Positions 7,140 through 15,346 of a stretch of DNA of 24,929 nucleotides are shown in pieces (the first letter of the stretch is position 1; each line of letters begins with the position of its first letter). Below the pieces are notes generated by a model. It saw nothing but the letters and a program-made list of their open reading frames with translations, was not told the DNA's origin and did not search any database. Both the position numbers and the translations under genes were made by a program. Origin of the DNA: Gallionellaceae bacterium (GTDB lineage Bacteria; Pseudomonadota; Gammaproteobacteria; Burkholderiales; Gallionellaceae); the NCBI GenBank assembly GCA_003151655.1, contig PLYB01000123.1, positions 1 through 24,929 of the forward strand, given 5' to 3'.

Positions 7140-7826
7140 TCACTGAATAAGGAACGAGGTGAACAGCACGTCCACGACACCCTTCTTTTCCGCTTTCACG
7201 GGAGGTGGAGTTTGCGCTTCAGCCCCCGGCTCTGGGGGGGGGGCTACGGCTTCTTCGCCAGCAGGAGCTGCCGCCACTGGAGCAGGGGCTGCTTCATCGG
7301 CAGGGGCTGCAGCATCTGCGGCAACGACATGCGATGCCGCAGGAGTATGTTCATTATGAAAACCCAACACGCTATTCGCTTCCGTTGCAATATCCAAAGC
7401 CAGTTTCTTCTTGCCGACAATTGTAACTATTTCGGATGCGCGTTTGCTAGACAGCAACAAGTTTATTTTGCTGCGAATTTCCGGCAATACCGCCTTTACT
7501 TTATCTTCCAAATCGGATTCCATAACCTTCAATGAAACATTGAGCTGCAAATATTGATCTGCTTCTGCACCCTCTTCGCGTTGCAGGTTCACGGTAAAAG
7601 CATCCAACGAAATAAACTTGGGCTCTTCTTTGGACTCCGCCTTGGGGGCATCTGCTTTGCCCTCGGCACCTGCGTCTGCGCCTTTATCTTTCGTCAAAAA
7701 CCATGCTGCCGCGCCGCCAACAACGAGCAACACCACTATCGCAACAACGATAATGATGATTAGTTTCTTTTTGCTCTTTGGTGCCGAATCTTCCGTGTCA
7801 TCTTCAGCTTGTGATGGTTTAGCCAC
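7140..7826 (-). CDS. fliL: Flagellar basal-body-associated protein FliL, with Ala/Pro-rich insertion
   Basis: FliL is a single-pass inner-membrane protein that surrounds and supports the stator units. It starts with GTG, preceded by AAGGA. Residues 1-20 are cytoplasmic and charged, 22-45 form the transmembrane helix (LIIIIVVAIVVLLVVGGAAAWFL), and the periplasmic FliL domain includes FISLDAFTVNLQ and YLQLNVSLKV. The conserved C-terminal VVDVLFTSFLIQ is present. At 228 residues it is longer than the usual 150-180. The excess is an Ala/Pro/Glu-rich low-complexity stretch (about 160-215) placed just before the conserved tail. That stretch contains a run of ten C (coding strand), a slippage hotspot, but the frame is intact here. 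Confidence 0.93.
   Translation of the reverse strand: MAKPSQAEDDTEDSAPKSKKKLIIIIVVAIVVLLVVGGAAAWFLTKDKGADAGAEGKADAPKAESKEEPKFISLDAFTVNLQREEGAEADQYLQLNVSLKVMESDLEDKVKAVLPEIRSKINLLLSSKRASEIVTIVGKKKLALDIATEANSVLGFHNEHTPAASHVVAADAAAPADEAAPAPVAAAPAGEEAVAPPPEPGAEAQTPPPVKAEKKGVVDVLFTSFLIQ
7234..7243. repeat. Ten-base G/C homopolymer inside fliL
   Basis: Ten consecutive G on the plus strand (C10 in the coding direction) read as the end of an Ala codon, two Pro codons and most of a third. Gain or loss of one base would replace about the last 33 residues of FliL, including its conserved C terminus. Such tracts can be phase-variation switches. They are also common sequencing-error sites. Confidence 0.85.
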
Positions 7827-7918
7827 GCTACTTTCCTTTTCAGTTGTTGATTATTATCGAGCTTATTGTCTTTTCGCCATTGGATGAATAAGCAACGAAA
7901 TCAACCTTATTTCTGCGA

Positions 7919-7955
7919 GGGTAACGACTATATCAATCCAGCATGACCGTTACCC
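7919..7955. repeat. Perfect 8-base inverted repeat between fliK and fliL
   Basis: GGGTAACG (7919-7926) and CGTTACCC (7948-7955) are perfect inverted copies 21 bases apart, within the 180-base fliK-fliL gap. There is no T-tract on either strand, so it is not an ordinary terminator. It could be a protein-binding site near a fliL promoter or an mRNA hairpin. Confidence 0.45.
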
Positions 7956-8006
7956 CAAATTGCACCCCTCCGTATAGCAACATAACCAGATCATTTAGAG
8001 TTGCCC

Positions 8007-9374
8007 TTATGCAAAGGTATCCACTATACCGTTATGCCGGTTGATTGGGGAAACTCGAGCGTTCAGATTCCCAGCCATTGTCGACTCAGAAACTCCGCCG
8101 ATACTGGAACGTGAATTCGACGACTTGCTTTCCTGATTATCTTGTCGTCCGCGCGGAGCCTGGTCGCTGACCGTTGCATTGCCCAGCATAATGCCACTTT
8201 CCGCCATCATTTCACGCAATCTGGGCATGGCTTGTTCTATGGCTTCCCGTACTGCGGCATGAGGCGAAGTGAACAACGCAGTAGCCTGATCTCCGCTGAC
8301 TTTGAGTACCACATCCATCGGGCCGAGTTGAGGTGGATTGAGGTGCAACTCGGCTGTTTGCTCTTTCTGGCTGCTAAGCCAAGTGATTTTCTGATTGAAT
8401 TCGTCGCCCCATTTTTCGTGCGAAACAGGGGTATTGATGGTTACCTGCGTCGGCAGTACGTTAGCAGGGGCAACCGGGGCAGTTGCGGCTTGCATAGCGG
8501 CTTCTGCAACAGCATTAGCTTGAGGAGCCGCAGCGAGTGCTGCACCTTTTTCGTCATTGTTCGAGAGCTTGGCCGTCGTTGCCGCAGTTAGCGATTCCAT
8601 CATATTGGAAAAAGCCGCATCCTTTTTCGCATCGACTGGCTGAGTATTACGGGCCTGCGCGTTGTTACCTGCCGAACGAATAACCTGATCCGCACCCGGA
8701 CTGTTTTTGGCTCCGGTAAGCAGGGTAGATGCTGCCTGATCGACAGACTCATCCTGAGCGGCTGATACAGCCCGTGCGGCTGACGGAGTCTGCGCAGTTG
8801 ATACACCTTGTGCAATCACCGCAGCCTGGGCCGCAACCGCGCCTTGGGCTGTAGCCGCATCCTGAACAGCCGCACTCTGAGCAGTAGCCGCGTTCAAAGG
8901 AATCAAGGTAGCGAGCATATCCGGTGCCACCTTGGCGGTGGCATCGCCGGGCAAAGCTGCTGCAGTTTGATCCTCAGCTTTGTCGGCAGCATTGCCTGAG
9001 ACTTTCTTCGCCGGAGCGGTATCGGCATCCGTCTTTTCAGCAACGCTATCTGAAACCTTACCGGACTGAGATGTATCCATTTCCGTCTTTTCAGCCGCGT
9101 TGTTGCTTACTTTATTAGCAGGGGAAGCCGCCCCTTCTTTCTTTTCGACAGCTTTGCTTGTAACTTTTTTAGGCTGCGGTGCGCTATCAACCGGTTTGGC
9201 CTCCGCGACATGGCGTGCCAATACGTCGCCGAAAGTCTTTCCTTGCGAGCTCGCCTCCGCCGCATGGGCAGGCTTCGCTGTTTGTAGCGCATTTGCACTT
9301 GCCGTCAATGATGATGCTTGCACTGGCTTGGCGGCTGCTTGTGGTGCATTGCTAACAATAGGTAGCTTATTCAT
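8007..9374 (-). CDS. fliK: Flagellar hook-length control protein FliK
   Basis: FliK is a secreted ruler that measures the hook and switches export specificity through FlhB. The 455-residue protein has the expected two-part build: a long, low-complexity Ala/Gln/Lys-rich N-terminal ruler (1-310) and a compact C-terminal hook-length domain (about 312-405). The latter includes ELHLNPPQLGPMDVVLKV, ALFTSPHAAVREAIEQ and MPRLREMMAESGIMLG. The ruler holds four 18-residue repeats (70-139) followed by an Ala-Gln-rich stretch (about 163-216). AGAAGGAG lies six bases before the ATG, and the start overlaps fliJ by eight bases. Confidence 0.95.
   Translation of the reverse strand: MNKLPIVSNAPQAAAKPVQASSLTASANALQTAKPAHAAEASSQGKTFGDVLARHVAEAKPVDSAPQPKKVTSKAVEKKEGAASPANKVSNNAAEKTEMDTSQSGKVSDSVAEKTDADTAPAKKVSGNAADKAEDQTAAALPGDATAKVAPDMLATLIPLNAATAQSAAVQDAATAQGAVAAQAAVIAQGVSTAQTPSAARAVSAAQDESVDQAASTLLTGAKNSPGADQVIRSAGNNAQARNTQPVDAKKDAAFSNMMESLTAATTAKLSNNDEKGAALAAAPQANAVAEAAMQAATAPVAPANVLPTQVTINTPVSHEKWGDEFNQKITWLSSQKEQTAELHLNPPQLGPMDVVLKVSGDQATALFTSPHAAVREAIEQAMPRLREMMAESGIMLGNATVSDQAPRGRQDNQESKSSNSRSSIGGVSESTMAGNLNARVSPINRHNGIVDTFA
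8958..9167 (-). repeat. Four 18-residue (54-base) tandem repeats in the FliK ruler
   Basis: Residues 70-87, 88-105, 106-123 and 124-139 align as units beginning KVS or KVT, with a central A-E/D-K and a D-T or A-S tail; the last unit is shorter. Because FliK acts as a molecular ruler, the number of units would be expected to change hook length. Confidence 0.75.
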
Positions 9375-9846
9375 GATGTACTCCTTCTAGTTCGTCGTTG
9401 TTCTCGGCAGCCTTGCTGGCTGCAAAGCGCCCGGAAAACTCATCTTGCGTTATTTGCTCTGCCTTGGCTTCACGTATTTTTTCCGCTTCGATATGGCGTT
9501 GTGCCAGCGTATCGAAAGAGTGCATCTTGCGTTGCGCCTCGTTTAGCTCCATTCGTCCGGCATTGACAGAATGGAGAGCGTTTTCGATTACTCCCTGTTG
9601 TTGCTTAACCGCCTGATCGAGGCGATAAATAAAATCCTGAAAATTGCGTAAATCGGTTAATGCCATTCCGTTTCTTTCAGCCTCCTGCATTTTTTCCTGA
9701 TAGTCTTTACGAAACTGTTGCAACATTTCCAACTTTGCCACGGCAGATTGATGCTGTTGATTGAGTTTGCCCAGGTTGTTAATGGCCGTCTCGTTCTTCT
9801 GTTTTGCCAGATGCAGCAGCGGTTGCAGTGAGAATACCTTAGCCAT
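9367..9846 (-). CDS. fliJ: Flagellar export chaperone/ATPase stalk protein FliJ
   Basis: FliJ is a coiled-coil protein that inserts into the FliI hexamer, much like the gamma subunit of F1-ATPase, and links ATPase activity to the export gate. The 159-residue product is almost wholly helical, with heptad-like patterns, starting MAKVFSLQPLLHLAKQKNE. FliJ is poorly conserved, so the call rests on the coiled coil, the length close to the usual 147, and the position between fliI and fliK. AAAGGAG lies six bases before the ATG. The start is two bases past the fliI stop and the end overlaps fliK by eight bases. Confidence 0.93.
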   Translation of the reverse strand: MAKVFSLQPLLHLAKQKNETAINNLGKLNQQHQSAVAKLEMLQQFRKDYQEKMQEAERNGMALTDLRNFQDFIYRLDQAVKQQQGVIENALHSVNAGRMELNEAQRKMHSFDTLAQRHIEAEKIREAKAEQITQDEFSGRFAASKAAENNDELEGVHHE

Positions 9847-9848
9847 GA

Positions 9849-11411
9849 CTAACTCCTTTGCTCAAACAGCGCCGTAAAAGCATCCATGCTCGCGGTATAG
9901 TGATCGGATTCGTACATGCCTTGCTTGAGAAAGTGAGCTAAGCGCGGATGCATGATGATCGCCTCGTCCAGCAGGGGATCACTGCCATGCACATAGGCAC
10001 CCACACTAATCAGATCACGGTTGCGTTGATAGTGCGCATACAGATGCTTAAAGCGTTGCACTTGAGAAAAGTGCGTCTGGCTGACCAGATGATTCATGGC
10101 ACGGCTGATTGATGCCTCGATATCGATAGCCGGGAAGTGTCCTTGCTCGACCAGCCGCCGGGATAGCACAATGTGGCCATCCAGAATCGCGCGCGCACTG
10201 TCCGCGATCGGATCTTGCTGGTCATCGCCTTCGGTCAGCACCGTGTAAAAAGCGGTAATGGAGCCGCCGCCTTCGCCGCCATTTCCTGCCCGCTCTACCA
10301 ATTGTGGCAACTTGGCGAAAACCGAGGGCGGGTAACCTTTGGTTGCGGGTGGCTCGCCTATCGCCAAGGCGATCTCGCGCTGCGCCATCGCATAGCGCGT
10401 AAGCGAGTCCATAATGAGCAGCACGTTCTTGCCCTGATCACGGAAATATTCGGCAATGGTGGTGGAATAGGCAGCGCCTTGCATACGCAATAGCGGACTG
10501 GTATCAGCAGGGGCGGCGACGACGACCGCGCGCTTCATGCCTTCCGTGCCCAAAATATCGGTAATGAATTCTTTCACTTCGCGGCCGCGTTCACCGATCA
10601 GCCCGACCACAATTACGTCTGCGGTGGTGTAACGCGCCATCATGCCGAGCAGCACGCTCTTGCCGACACCACTGCCCGCGAACAAACCCATACGTTGACC
10701 GCGACCTACAGTAAGCAATGCATTGATTGCCCGCACGCCAACATCAAGCACCTCATTGATCGGCGCCCGATCAAGAGGATTAATAGGACGGCTCTGCAAT
10801 GTGGCAGTAGGGCCTTCCGGCAATGGGCCGAGTTGATCAAGCGGACGTCCGGCACCATCCAGCACCCGTCCCAGTAACATTTCGCCGACCGGCAGATGGC
10901 GGGCCAAATCTGTAGCACGACGCGGTTGTCCCGGTATCGCTGCACTGCGTACCGGCTCAAAGGGAATCACGCGCGCTCCAGGCACGAGTCCTTGCACATC
11001 AACTTCCGGCATCAAAAATAATTTCTCGCCGGAAAATCCGACCACTTCGGCTTCTACATTATTGTTGGGTAACTGGATGAGACAGGTACTGCCAACCGCC
11101 ATGCGCAGGCCAACAGCCTCCATCACCAGACCGGTCACCTTGGTCAAACGTCCGCTCACCAGCAAAGGCGGGCTTTGCGTAGCCACCTCGCGATTTACTT
11201 CCAATACACTCTGCCAGAGTTTTTTGTGGTGATTGTCAGCCGTTGCTGCCACCGGCTCACTAGCCAACTTTTCTTCTGTATGAGCAGCATCAATCGTCTC
11301 CTCTTCCGCCAGCGGAAGTGATTCCTCGAACGCCCCGCTTGCGGGAGCGTCCGGCAACAACCCCTCTTGCTCCAGCAGGCTTTCTTCCAAAATAGTTGCA
11401 CTGCTAGTCAT
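9849..11411 (-). CDS. fliI: Flagellum-specific ATP synthase FliI (export ATPase)
   Basis: FliI is the hexameric ATPase that unloads substrates at the export gate; it resembles the F1 beta subunit. Walker A is GSGVGKS (246-252) with Lys251, and Walker B is LLIMD (331-335). The segments GLIGERGREVKEF and ERAGNGGEGGGSITAFYTVL are typical of flagellar/type III ATPases. At 520 residues it exceeds the common 440-470. The excess is an acidic N-terminal extension (about 1-62) rich in Glu, Ala and Leu, in the region that contacts FliH. The start overlaps the fliH stop as ATGA. No closer start has better support, so I keep the full length. Confidence 0.97.
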   Translation of the reverse strand: MTSSATILEESLLEQEGLLPDAPASGAFEESLPLAEEETIDAAHTEEKLASEPVAATADNHHKKLWQSVLEVNREVATQSPPLLVSGRLTKVTGLVMEAVGLRMAVGSTCLIQLPNNNVEAEVVGFSGEKLFLMPEVDVQGLVPGARVIPFEPVRSAAIPGQPRRATDLARHLPVGEMLLGRVLDGAGRPLDQLGPLPEGPTATLQSRPINPLDRAPINEVLDVGVRAINALLTVGRGQRMGLFAGSGVGKSVLLGMMARYTTADVIVVGLIGERGREVKEFITDILGTEGMKRAVVVAAPADTSPLLRMQGAAYSTTIAEYFRDQGKNVLLIMDSLTRYAMAQREIALAIGEPPATKGYPPSVFAKLPQLVERAGNGGEGGGSITAFYTVLTEGDDQQDPIADSARAILDGHIVLSRRLVEQGHFPAIDIEASISRAMNHLVSQTHFSQVQRFKHLYAHYQRNRDLISVGAYVHGSDPLLDEAIIMHPRLAHFLKQGMYESDHYTASMDAFTALFEQRS

Positions 11412-12079
11412 TTTTGCAACCAGGACGAATCCTGCCCCATGTTTGCGGTGATGCGTTCCCAGCGCGTCTCCAAGGTGGCATCGATTTGGCTGTTCGCCGT
11501 TTCAATGCGCACGCCACCCTTGGCAATCCGTGCATCTTCCAATACTTTCCATCCCGAATGGGTAAGCTGCTCACCCATGCGATCACGCACAATTTCAGCA
11601 TCGTCCGGGTGCAACATAATGTGCGCTCCGGGACTAAAATGTGGCAGGCTGCTAATGGCATCACGGACTATTGGCAGCAGTATTTCGCGATCCACTTTGA
11701 GTACTTGACGCACCATTTGTTGCGCCAGTTCGATCGCCAAATCCAGAAGACTTTGGGAAACATTTTTATCAACTTCCTGCAGCGCCTGTCCCATCGAAAC
11801 CACCAGCGCGGCAAGTTGTTCCGTTTCCATGGCGGCCTTCAGCGAGCCTTCTGCATATCCAGTTTGATAGCCCTCTTGATGCCCCGCCTGTTGCCCTGCC
11901 AAAAAACCTTCTTCATGCGCCTGAAGTTGGATCTCTTCTATCTCTGCTGCGGTCGGCAACTTGATTTTATTGGGGTTGCCGGTGACACGAAGGCCATTAG
12001 GCGAATCCGAATCAAACGACGGCAATTCCCACCGCTCATAGGCGGTGAGTTGTTCTTTGGGAACAAGAGCATTAGACAT
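11408..12079 (-). CDS. fliH: Flagellar assembly protein FliH (export ATPase regulator)
   Basis: FliH dimers bind the N terminus of FliI, hold it inactive and tether it to FliN. The 223-residue protein shows the diagnostic glycine-repeat helix GFLAGQQAGHQEGYQTGY (about 58-75, GxxxG pattern), followed by a coiled-coil segment and a C-terminal domain resembling the F/V-ATPase delta/E subunit (WKVLEDARIAKGGVRIET). It overlaps fliG by eight bases and fliI by four, as expected for coupled partners. Confidence 0.95.
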   Translation of the reverse strand: MSNALVPKEQLTAYERWELPSFDSDSPNGLRVTGNPNKIKLPTAAEIEEIQLQAHEEGFLAGQQAGHQEGYQTGYAEGSLKAAMETEQLAALVVSMGQALQEVDKNVSQSLLDLAIELAQQMVRQVLKVDREILLPIVRDAISSLPHFSPGAHIMLHPDDAEIVRDRMGEQLTHSGWKVLEDARIAKGGVRIETANSQIDATLETRWERITANMGQDSSWLQK

Positions 12080-13064
12080 ATTTCTCGTCTCCCTTTCCGC
12101 CTATCTCGACTTGTCCCTCTTCTACCAAACGATGAACGGTCTTGAGAATTTGTTTCTGTTCGGCTTCCACATCGCTGAGCTTGACCGGCCCTTTGGATTC
12201 CAAATCTTCGCGCAACATCTCGGCTGCACGTTGCGACATATTTCTGAGTATCTTGTCGCGCAATTCTTCGCTGGCACCCTTCAGTGCGATGATCAACGAT
12301 TCGGATTGCACTTCGCGCAAGATCAACTGGATGCTGCGATCTTCGATTTCCAGCAAGTCCTCGAAGATGAACATCTCGTCCATGATCTTTTGTGCCAAGT
12401 CTTCGTCCTGATCACGCACAGAATCCAGCACAGACTCCTGGGCGCTACCGATAAGGTTGAGAATTTCGGCAGCGGTACGCACGCCCCCTTTGATTGATTT
12501 CTTTGACAGCGAATTGCCGGTAAGCAGCGTGGTCAATACCTCGTTCAACTCATGCAACGCTATCGGCTGTACGCTGTCCAATGTGGCGATACGCAACATT
12601 ACATCATTGCGGGTACGTTCGGTAAGTAGCGAAAGTACGGTTGCAGCCAGATCCGGCTCCAGATGCACCATGATGGTGGCGATAATCTGCGGATGCTCGT
12701 TGCTCAGCAAATCTGCGATCCCAGGCGCATCCATCCACTTCAGACCTTCAATACCGGAAGTGTCGCTATTGTGCAAAACTCGGTCGATCAGTCCGGCTGC
12801 TCTTTCCGAACCCAGCGCTTTCTGCAGCATCTCGCGGATGTACGCATCCGAATCCAAGCCGAAGGTGGTTTTCTTGGATGCCTCAGCATAAAACTCTTGA
12901 AATACAACTGCGATTTCTTCGCGCGTCAAATTTCTAAGCGTCACCATCTGCGAGGTGATTTTTTGTATCTCTCTGGGTTCGAGAAACTTCATCACTTCGG
13001 CAGCTTCATCGGAACCCAATGTCAGCAATAAAATGGCTGCTTTATTAACACCGGCATCATTCAT
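12072..13064 (-). CDS. fliG: Flagellar motor switch protein FliG
   Basis: FliG sits on the MS ring and receives torque from the stators. The 330-residue length is standard. The N-terminal domain (1-100, starting NKAAILLLTLGSDEAAEVMK) binds FliF. The middle domain carries the EHPQ motif (123-126), which contacts FliM. The C-terminal domain carries the charged torque helix in FEDLLEIEDRSIQLILREV. It overlaps fliF and fliH by eight bases each. No motif is missing, so the protein should be functional. Confidence 0.98.
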   Translation of the reverse strand: MNDAGVNKAAILLLTLGSDEAAEVMKFLEPREIQKITSQMVTLRNLTREEIAVVFQEFYAEASKKTTFGLDSDAYIREMLQKALGSERAAGLIDRVLHNSDTSGIEGLKWMDAPGIADLLSNEHPQIIATIMVHLEPDLAATVLSLLTERTRNDVMLRIATLDSVQPIALHELNEVLTTLLTGNSLSKKSIKGGVRTAAEILNLIGSAQESVLDSVRDQDEDLAQKIMDEMFIFEDLLEIEDRSIQLILREVQSESLIIALKGASEELRDKILRNMSQRAAEMLREDLESKGPVKLSDVEAEQKQILKTVHRLVEEGQVEIGGKGDEKYV

Positions 13065-14739
13065 CAGCGTTCACCCAATCCTTCAGAACTGACGCGATGA
13101 TCCCAGGGTCATCTCTGGACAGCTCTTGAGCTATATGCAAATTATTTTCAAAAGCTTGTTCGAGCTTCTCCTTCTCAGACATAAAGTCGCCATGAGGGTT
13201 CTGGCGCATACGCTCCAATTCTGCTTCGTGTTCGGCAGCCGCAGCCGCAGCCGCAGCGGCAATCGCCTCAGCTTCTGCTTTAGCTTTGGCAGCCCAAACT
13301 TTCTGGATAGGAAGCAGGACTTTGAAAATAATGAATATGACCACGCCAATACCAAACAGCCACGTCATCCCCGACTTGAAATACGCGATGTTTTCAGCAT
13401 CTTTCCACCAAGGCACTTCCGGCAGCGCTTCTTCAGGATTAAAGGCGCTATTAAGCAGGTTCAGAGTGTCGCCACGCTTGGGATCAAAACCCATGGCCTC
13501 TTTCGCCAGCGCCGTCATCTTGGCTATCTGAGCTTCCGAATAGGGTTCGGATGTCGGATTACCTTTCTTGTCCAGAACGTTATGGTTGTTCATCACCACC
13601 GCAACCGATAGATGCCGGATGGTGCCAACCGATTGTTTCGTGTGCTGGATCGTGCGATCCACTTCAAAATTCATAGTGGCTTCTTTGTGCGAGCTCGTCG
13701 CATTGCTACCCGTAGCCGAGCCCGCTCCATTCGGCCCAGCTGCCGGAGTGGTAAGCGGGGCTGTAGCAGGAACTGGCGGTTGATTGGTCAAAGCTCCAGG
13801 CACTCCGCCTATGCTGTTGGTTCCATTGAGCGCATCCGCCGTTTGCGAACTACGTACTGCCGCAGTTCCCGGCTTTGAGTTGGGTTTGAAAATTTCGGCA
13901 GTTTGCTCCACTTGAGAAAAATCAATATCCGCCGTGACTTGAGCTCTTACATTTTCCTGTCCGGTAATCGGCGCGAGAATATCCTGAATACGTTTCATGT
14001 AATCTTTTTCGATCTCACGCACGTATTTGAGCTGGGTCGCATCCATCGTTTGATCGCTCGGGTCGCGAGTGGTACTCAACATATTGCCCTTTTGATCCAG
14101 AATGGTCACGCTCTGGGCCGACATATTGGGGATACTGCTGGAGACCAGATGCACAATGCCGTTAACCTGGCCGGGATCCAGCGTGCGACCGGGATGCAAA
14201 GTCAGCACCACCGATGCACTGGGCTGCTGCTGTTCTTTAACAAAAACTGAGGGTTTGGGTATCGCCAAATGTACACGGGCATTTGCCACCGCATCGATGG
14301 TCTGCATCGAGCGGGCGAGCTCGCCTTCCAGTGCGCGCTGATAATTCACCTGTTCGAGAAATTGACTGGTACCGAATTTTTGCGTCTCCATCAATTCAAA
14401 GCCGACGGTACCGCCCTTGGGTAAGCCTTGTGAGGCCAAACGCAGGCGTACTTCGTGTACGTGTTCCTCGGGTACCAGCAATGCACCGCCGCCTTCGGCA
14501 AACTTATAGGGGATATTCTGTTGTTGTAACGACTCAATGATGGCACCGCCATCCTTGTCGGAAAGATTGCTGTACAGCACGCGGTAATTCGGGGCTGTCC
14601 CCCACATCCAAAGCCCTACCACCGCTGCAATAGTAGCGGCAACGGCGACCATCATCCCGATCTTTTGTTGCGGGTTCATCCTCTCAAAAAAGCCGAAGAT
14701 GGAATTCGATGGGATATTAGTTATAGCGGTATCAGTCAT
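13057..14739 (-). CDS. fliF: Flagellar MS-ring protein FliF
   Basis: FliF builds the MS ring, the inner-membrane platform on which the motor and export gate assemble. The 560-residue product has transmembrane helices at about 27-47 and 458-478. Between them lie ring-building domains (VEQTAEIF, QKFGTSQFLEQVNYQRALEG, RVHLAIPKPSVF) and a Pro/Thr/Gly-rich linker around 330-350. The cytoplasmic tail ends DDPGIIASVLKDWVN, the FliG-binding segment. A nine-alanine run (494-502) follows the second helix. It is the first gene of the leftward operon, divergent from fliE, with a weak ribosome-binding site. Confidence 0.98.
   Translation of the reverse strand: MTDTAITNIPSNSIFGFFERMNPQQKIGMMVAVAATIAAVVGLWMWGTAPNYRVLYSNLSDKDGGAIIESLQQQNIPYKFAEGGGALLVPEEHVHEVRLRLASQGLPKGGTVGFELMETQKFGTSQFLEQVNYQRALEGELARSMQTIDAVANARVHLAIPKPSVFVKEQQQPSASVVLTLHPGRTLDPGQVNGIVHLVSSSIPNMSAQSVTILDQKGNMLSTTRDPSDQTMDATQLKYVREIEKDYMKRIQDILAPITGQENVRAQVTADIDFSQVEQTAEIFKPNSKPGTAAVRSSQTADALNGTNSIGGVPGALTNQPPVPATAPLTTPAAGPNGAGSATGSNATSSHKEATMNFEVDRTIQHTKQSVGTIRHLSVAVVMNNHNVLDKKGNPTSEPYSEAQIAKMTALAKEAMGFDPKRGDTLNLLNSAFNPEEALPEVPWWKDAENIAYFKSGMTWLFGIGVVIFIIFKVLLPIQKVWAAKAKAEAEAIAAAAAAAAAEHEAELERMRQNPHGDFMSEKEKLEQAFENNLHIAQELSRDDPGIIASVLKDWVNADE
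13235..13257. repeat. GCAGCC hexamer microsatellite in fliF
   Basis: GCAGCC occurs three and two-thirds times in a row and encodes part of the nine-alanine run in the FliF tail. Changes in repeat number would keep the frame and only alter linker length. Confidence 0.7.
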
Positions 14740-14976
14740 GTTGTTTCCCGGGGAGCACGTTCATTATCTCACGCTGCTCATTATCAGCCTCTGCCACAAA
14801 ATCGGTATCTCGAAAAGCGGGGGAATTCTATAGCTTTTCACGGGTTTATGGCGACATAGCGAGTGATATTGTGCAAGCACTCAGTAAAGTGAATGGTCGC
14901 CAGTGAAAGCGAAGTAGCTTTACAACAACGCCGGGCAAAGTCTGACGACTGGCAAATCAAAGCAAGGAGGCACGCC
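14740..14976. promoter_or_regulatory. Divergent fliF/fliE promoter region
   Basis: These 237 bases separate the fliF and fliE starts, so both promoters must lie here or nearby. I looked for sigma-54 (GG-N10-GC), sigma-28 and sigma-70 patterns on both strands and found no match good enough to call. A short palindrome GTGCAAGCAC is present near 14870. The assignment rests on gene arrangement only. Confidence 0.45.
14964..14970 (+). promoter_or_regulatory. Strong ribosome-binding site of fliE
   Basis: AAGGAGG is placed six bases before a GTG at 14977. It selects that GTG over the upstream in-frame ATG at 14893. Confidence 0.85.
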
Positions 14977-15306
14977 GTGAACGTTTCGAATGTTGATAGT
15001 CTACTCGCACAGATGCGCTCTGTAATGGCCGCCGCCCAAGGTGGCACAGCACAGGCTTCGTCCGCCCCCGGTGCTACGGGCAGTGTCGATTTTGCCAACG
15101 TGCTGAAATCATCGTTAGACGGCGTAGCCAGTGCACAGAATCAAGCCCAGGATATGCAAAAAGCCTTTGTGCTGGGCGACGACAAGGTGAGCCTGAGCGA
15201 TACGATGATTTCCATGCAAAAGGCCAATATTGAATTCCAGACGACGGTGCAGGTTCGCAACAAAATGGTTGCCGCCTACAACGACATCATGAATATGCAG
15301 GTTTAA
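14977..15306 (+). CDS. fliE: Flagellar hook-basal body protein FliE
   Basis: FliE joins the MS ring and export gate to the proximal rod. From the GTG start the product has 109 residues, the normal size (about 104-110). Its C-terminal half carries the FliE signature: FANVLKSSLDGV, SLSDTMISMQKANIEFQTTVQVRNKMVAAYNDIMNMQV. A frame starting at ATG 14893 would add 28 residues that are not FliE-like and has no good ribosome-binding site. fliE is transcribed away from fliF, as in enteric bacteria. It ends 40 bases before the decarboxylase fusion gene, with only a REP-like hairpin between, so read-through is possible. Confidence 0.96.
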   Translation: MNVSNVDSLLAQMRSVMAAAQGGTAQASSAPGATGSVDFANVLKSSLDGVASAQNQAQDMQKAFVLGDDKVSLSDTMISMQKANIEFQTTVQVRNKMVAAYNDIMNMQV

Positions 15307-15313
15307 TTACTTA

Positions 15314-15337
15314 GGGCGTATTGCCATACGCCCCTAC
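15314..15337 (-). repeat. REP-like hairpin between fliE and the decarboxylase gene
   Basis: On the minus strand the element starts with GTAG and continues with a palindrome. On the plus strand GGGCGTAT (15314-15321) pairs perfectly with ATACGCCC (15326-15333) around a 4-base loop. GTAG plus a hairpin is the REP signature, although the sequence differs from the REP doublet at 4072-4145. No T-tract follows, so it is not a classical terminator. It ends nine bases before the next ATG, where it could influence translation. Confidence 0.65.
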
Positions 15338-15346
15338 AACTAACCC

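Noticed and set aside
7133..7180. Longer fliM start at the ATG ending at 7180
   Set aside because: It would overlap the fliL coding end and place 16 foreign residues before the conserved CheY-binding motif.
7940..7956. Possible sigma-54 promoter (GG-N10-GC) upstream of fliL, minus strand
   Set aside because: Only the invariant GG and GC and a few other positions match; it also lies inside the palindrome, so the match may be accidental.
9100..9390. Open frame antisense to fliK
   Set aside because: Low-complexity Ala-rich coding on the opposite strand leaves few stops; the composition mirrors fliK and there is no start signal.
14775..14791. Possible sigma-54 promoter upstream of fliF, minus strand
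   Set aside because: GG-N10-GC spacing is right, but most of the -24 and -12 consensus is missing.
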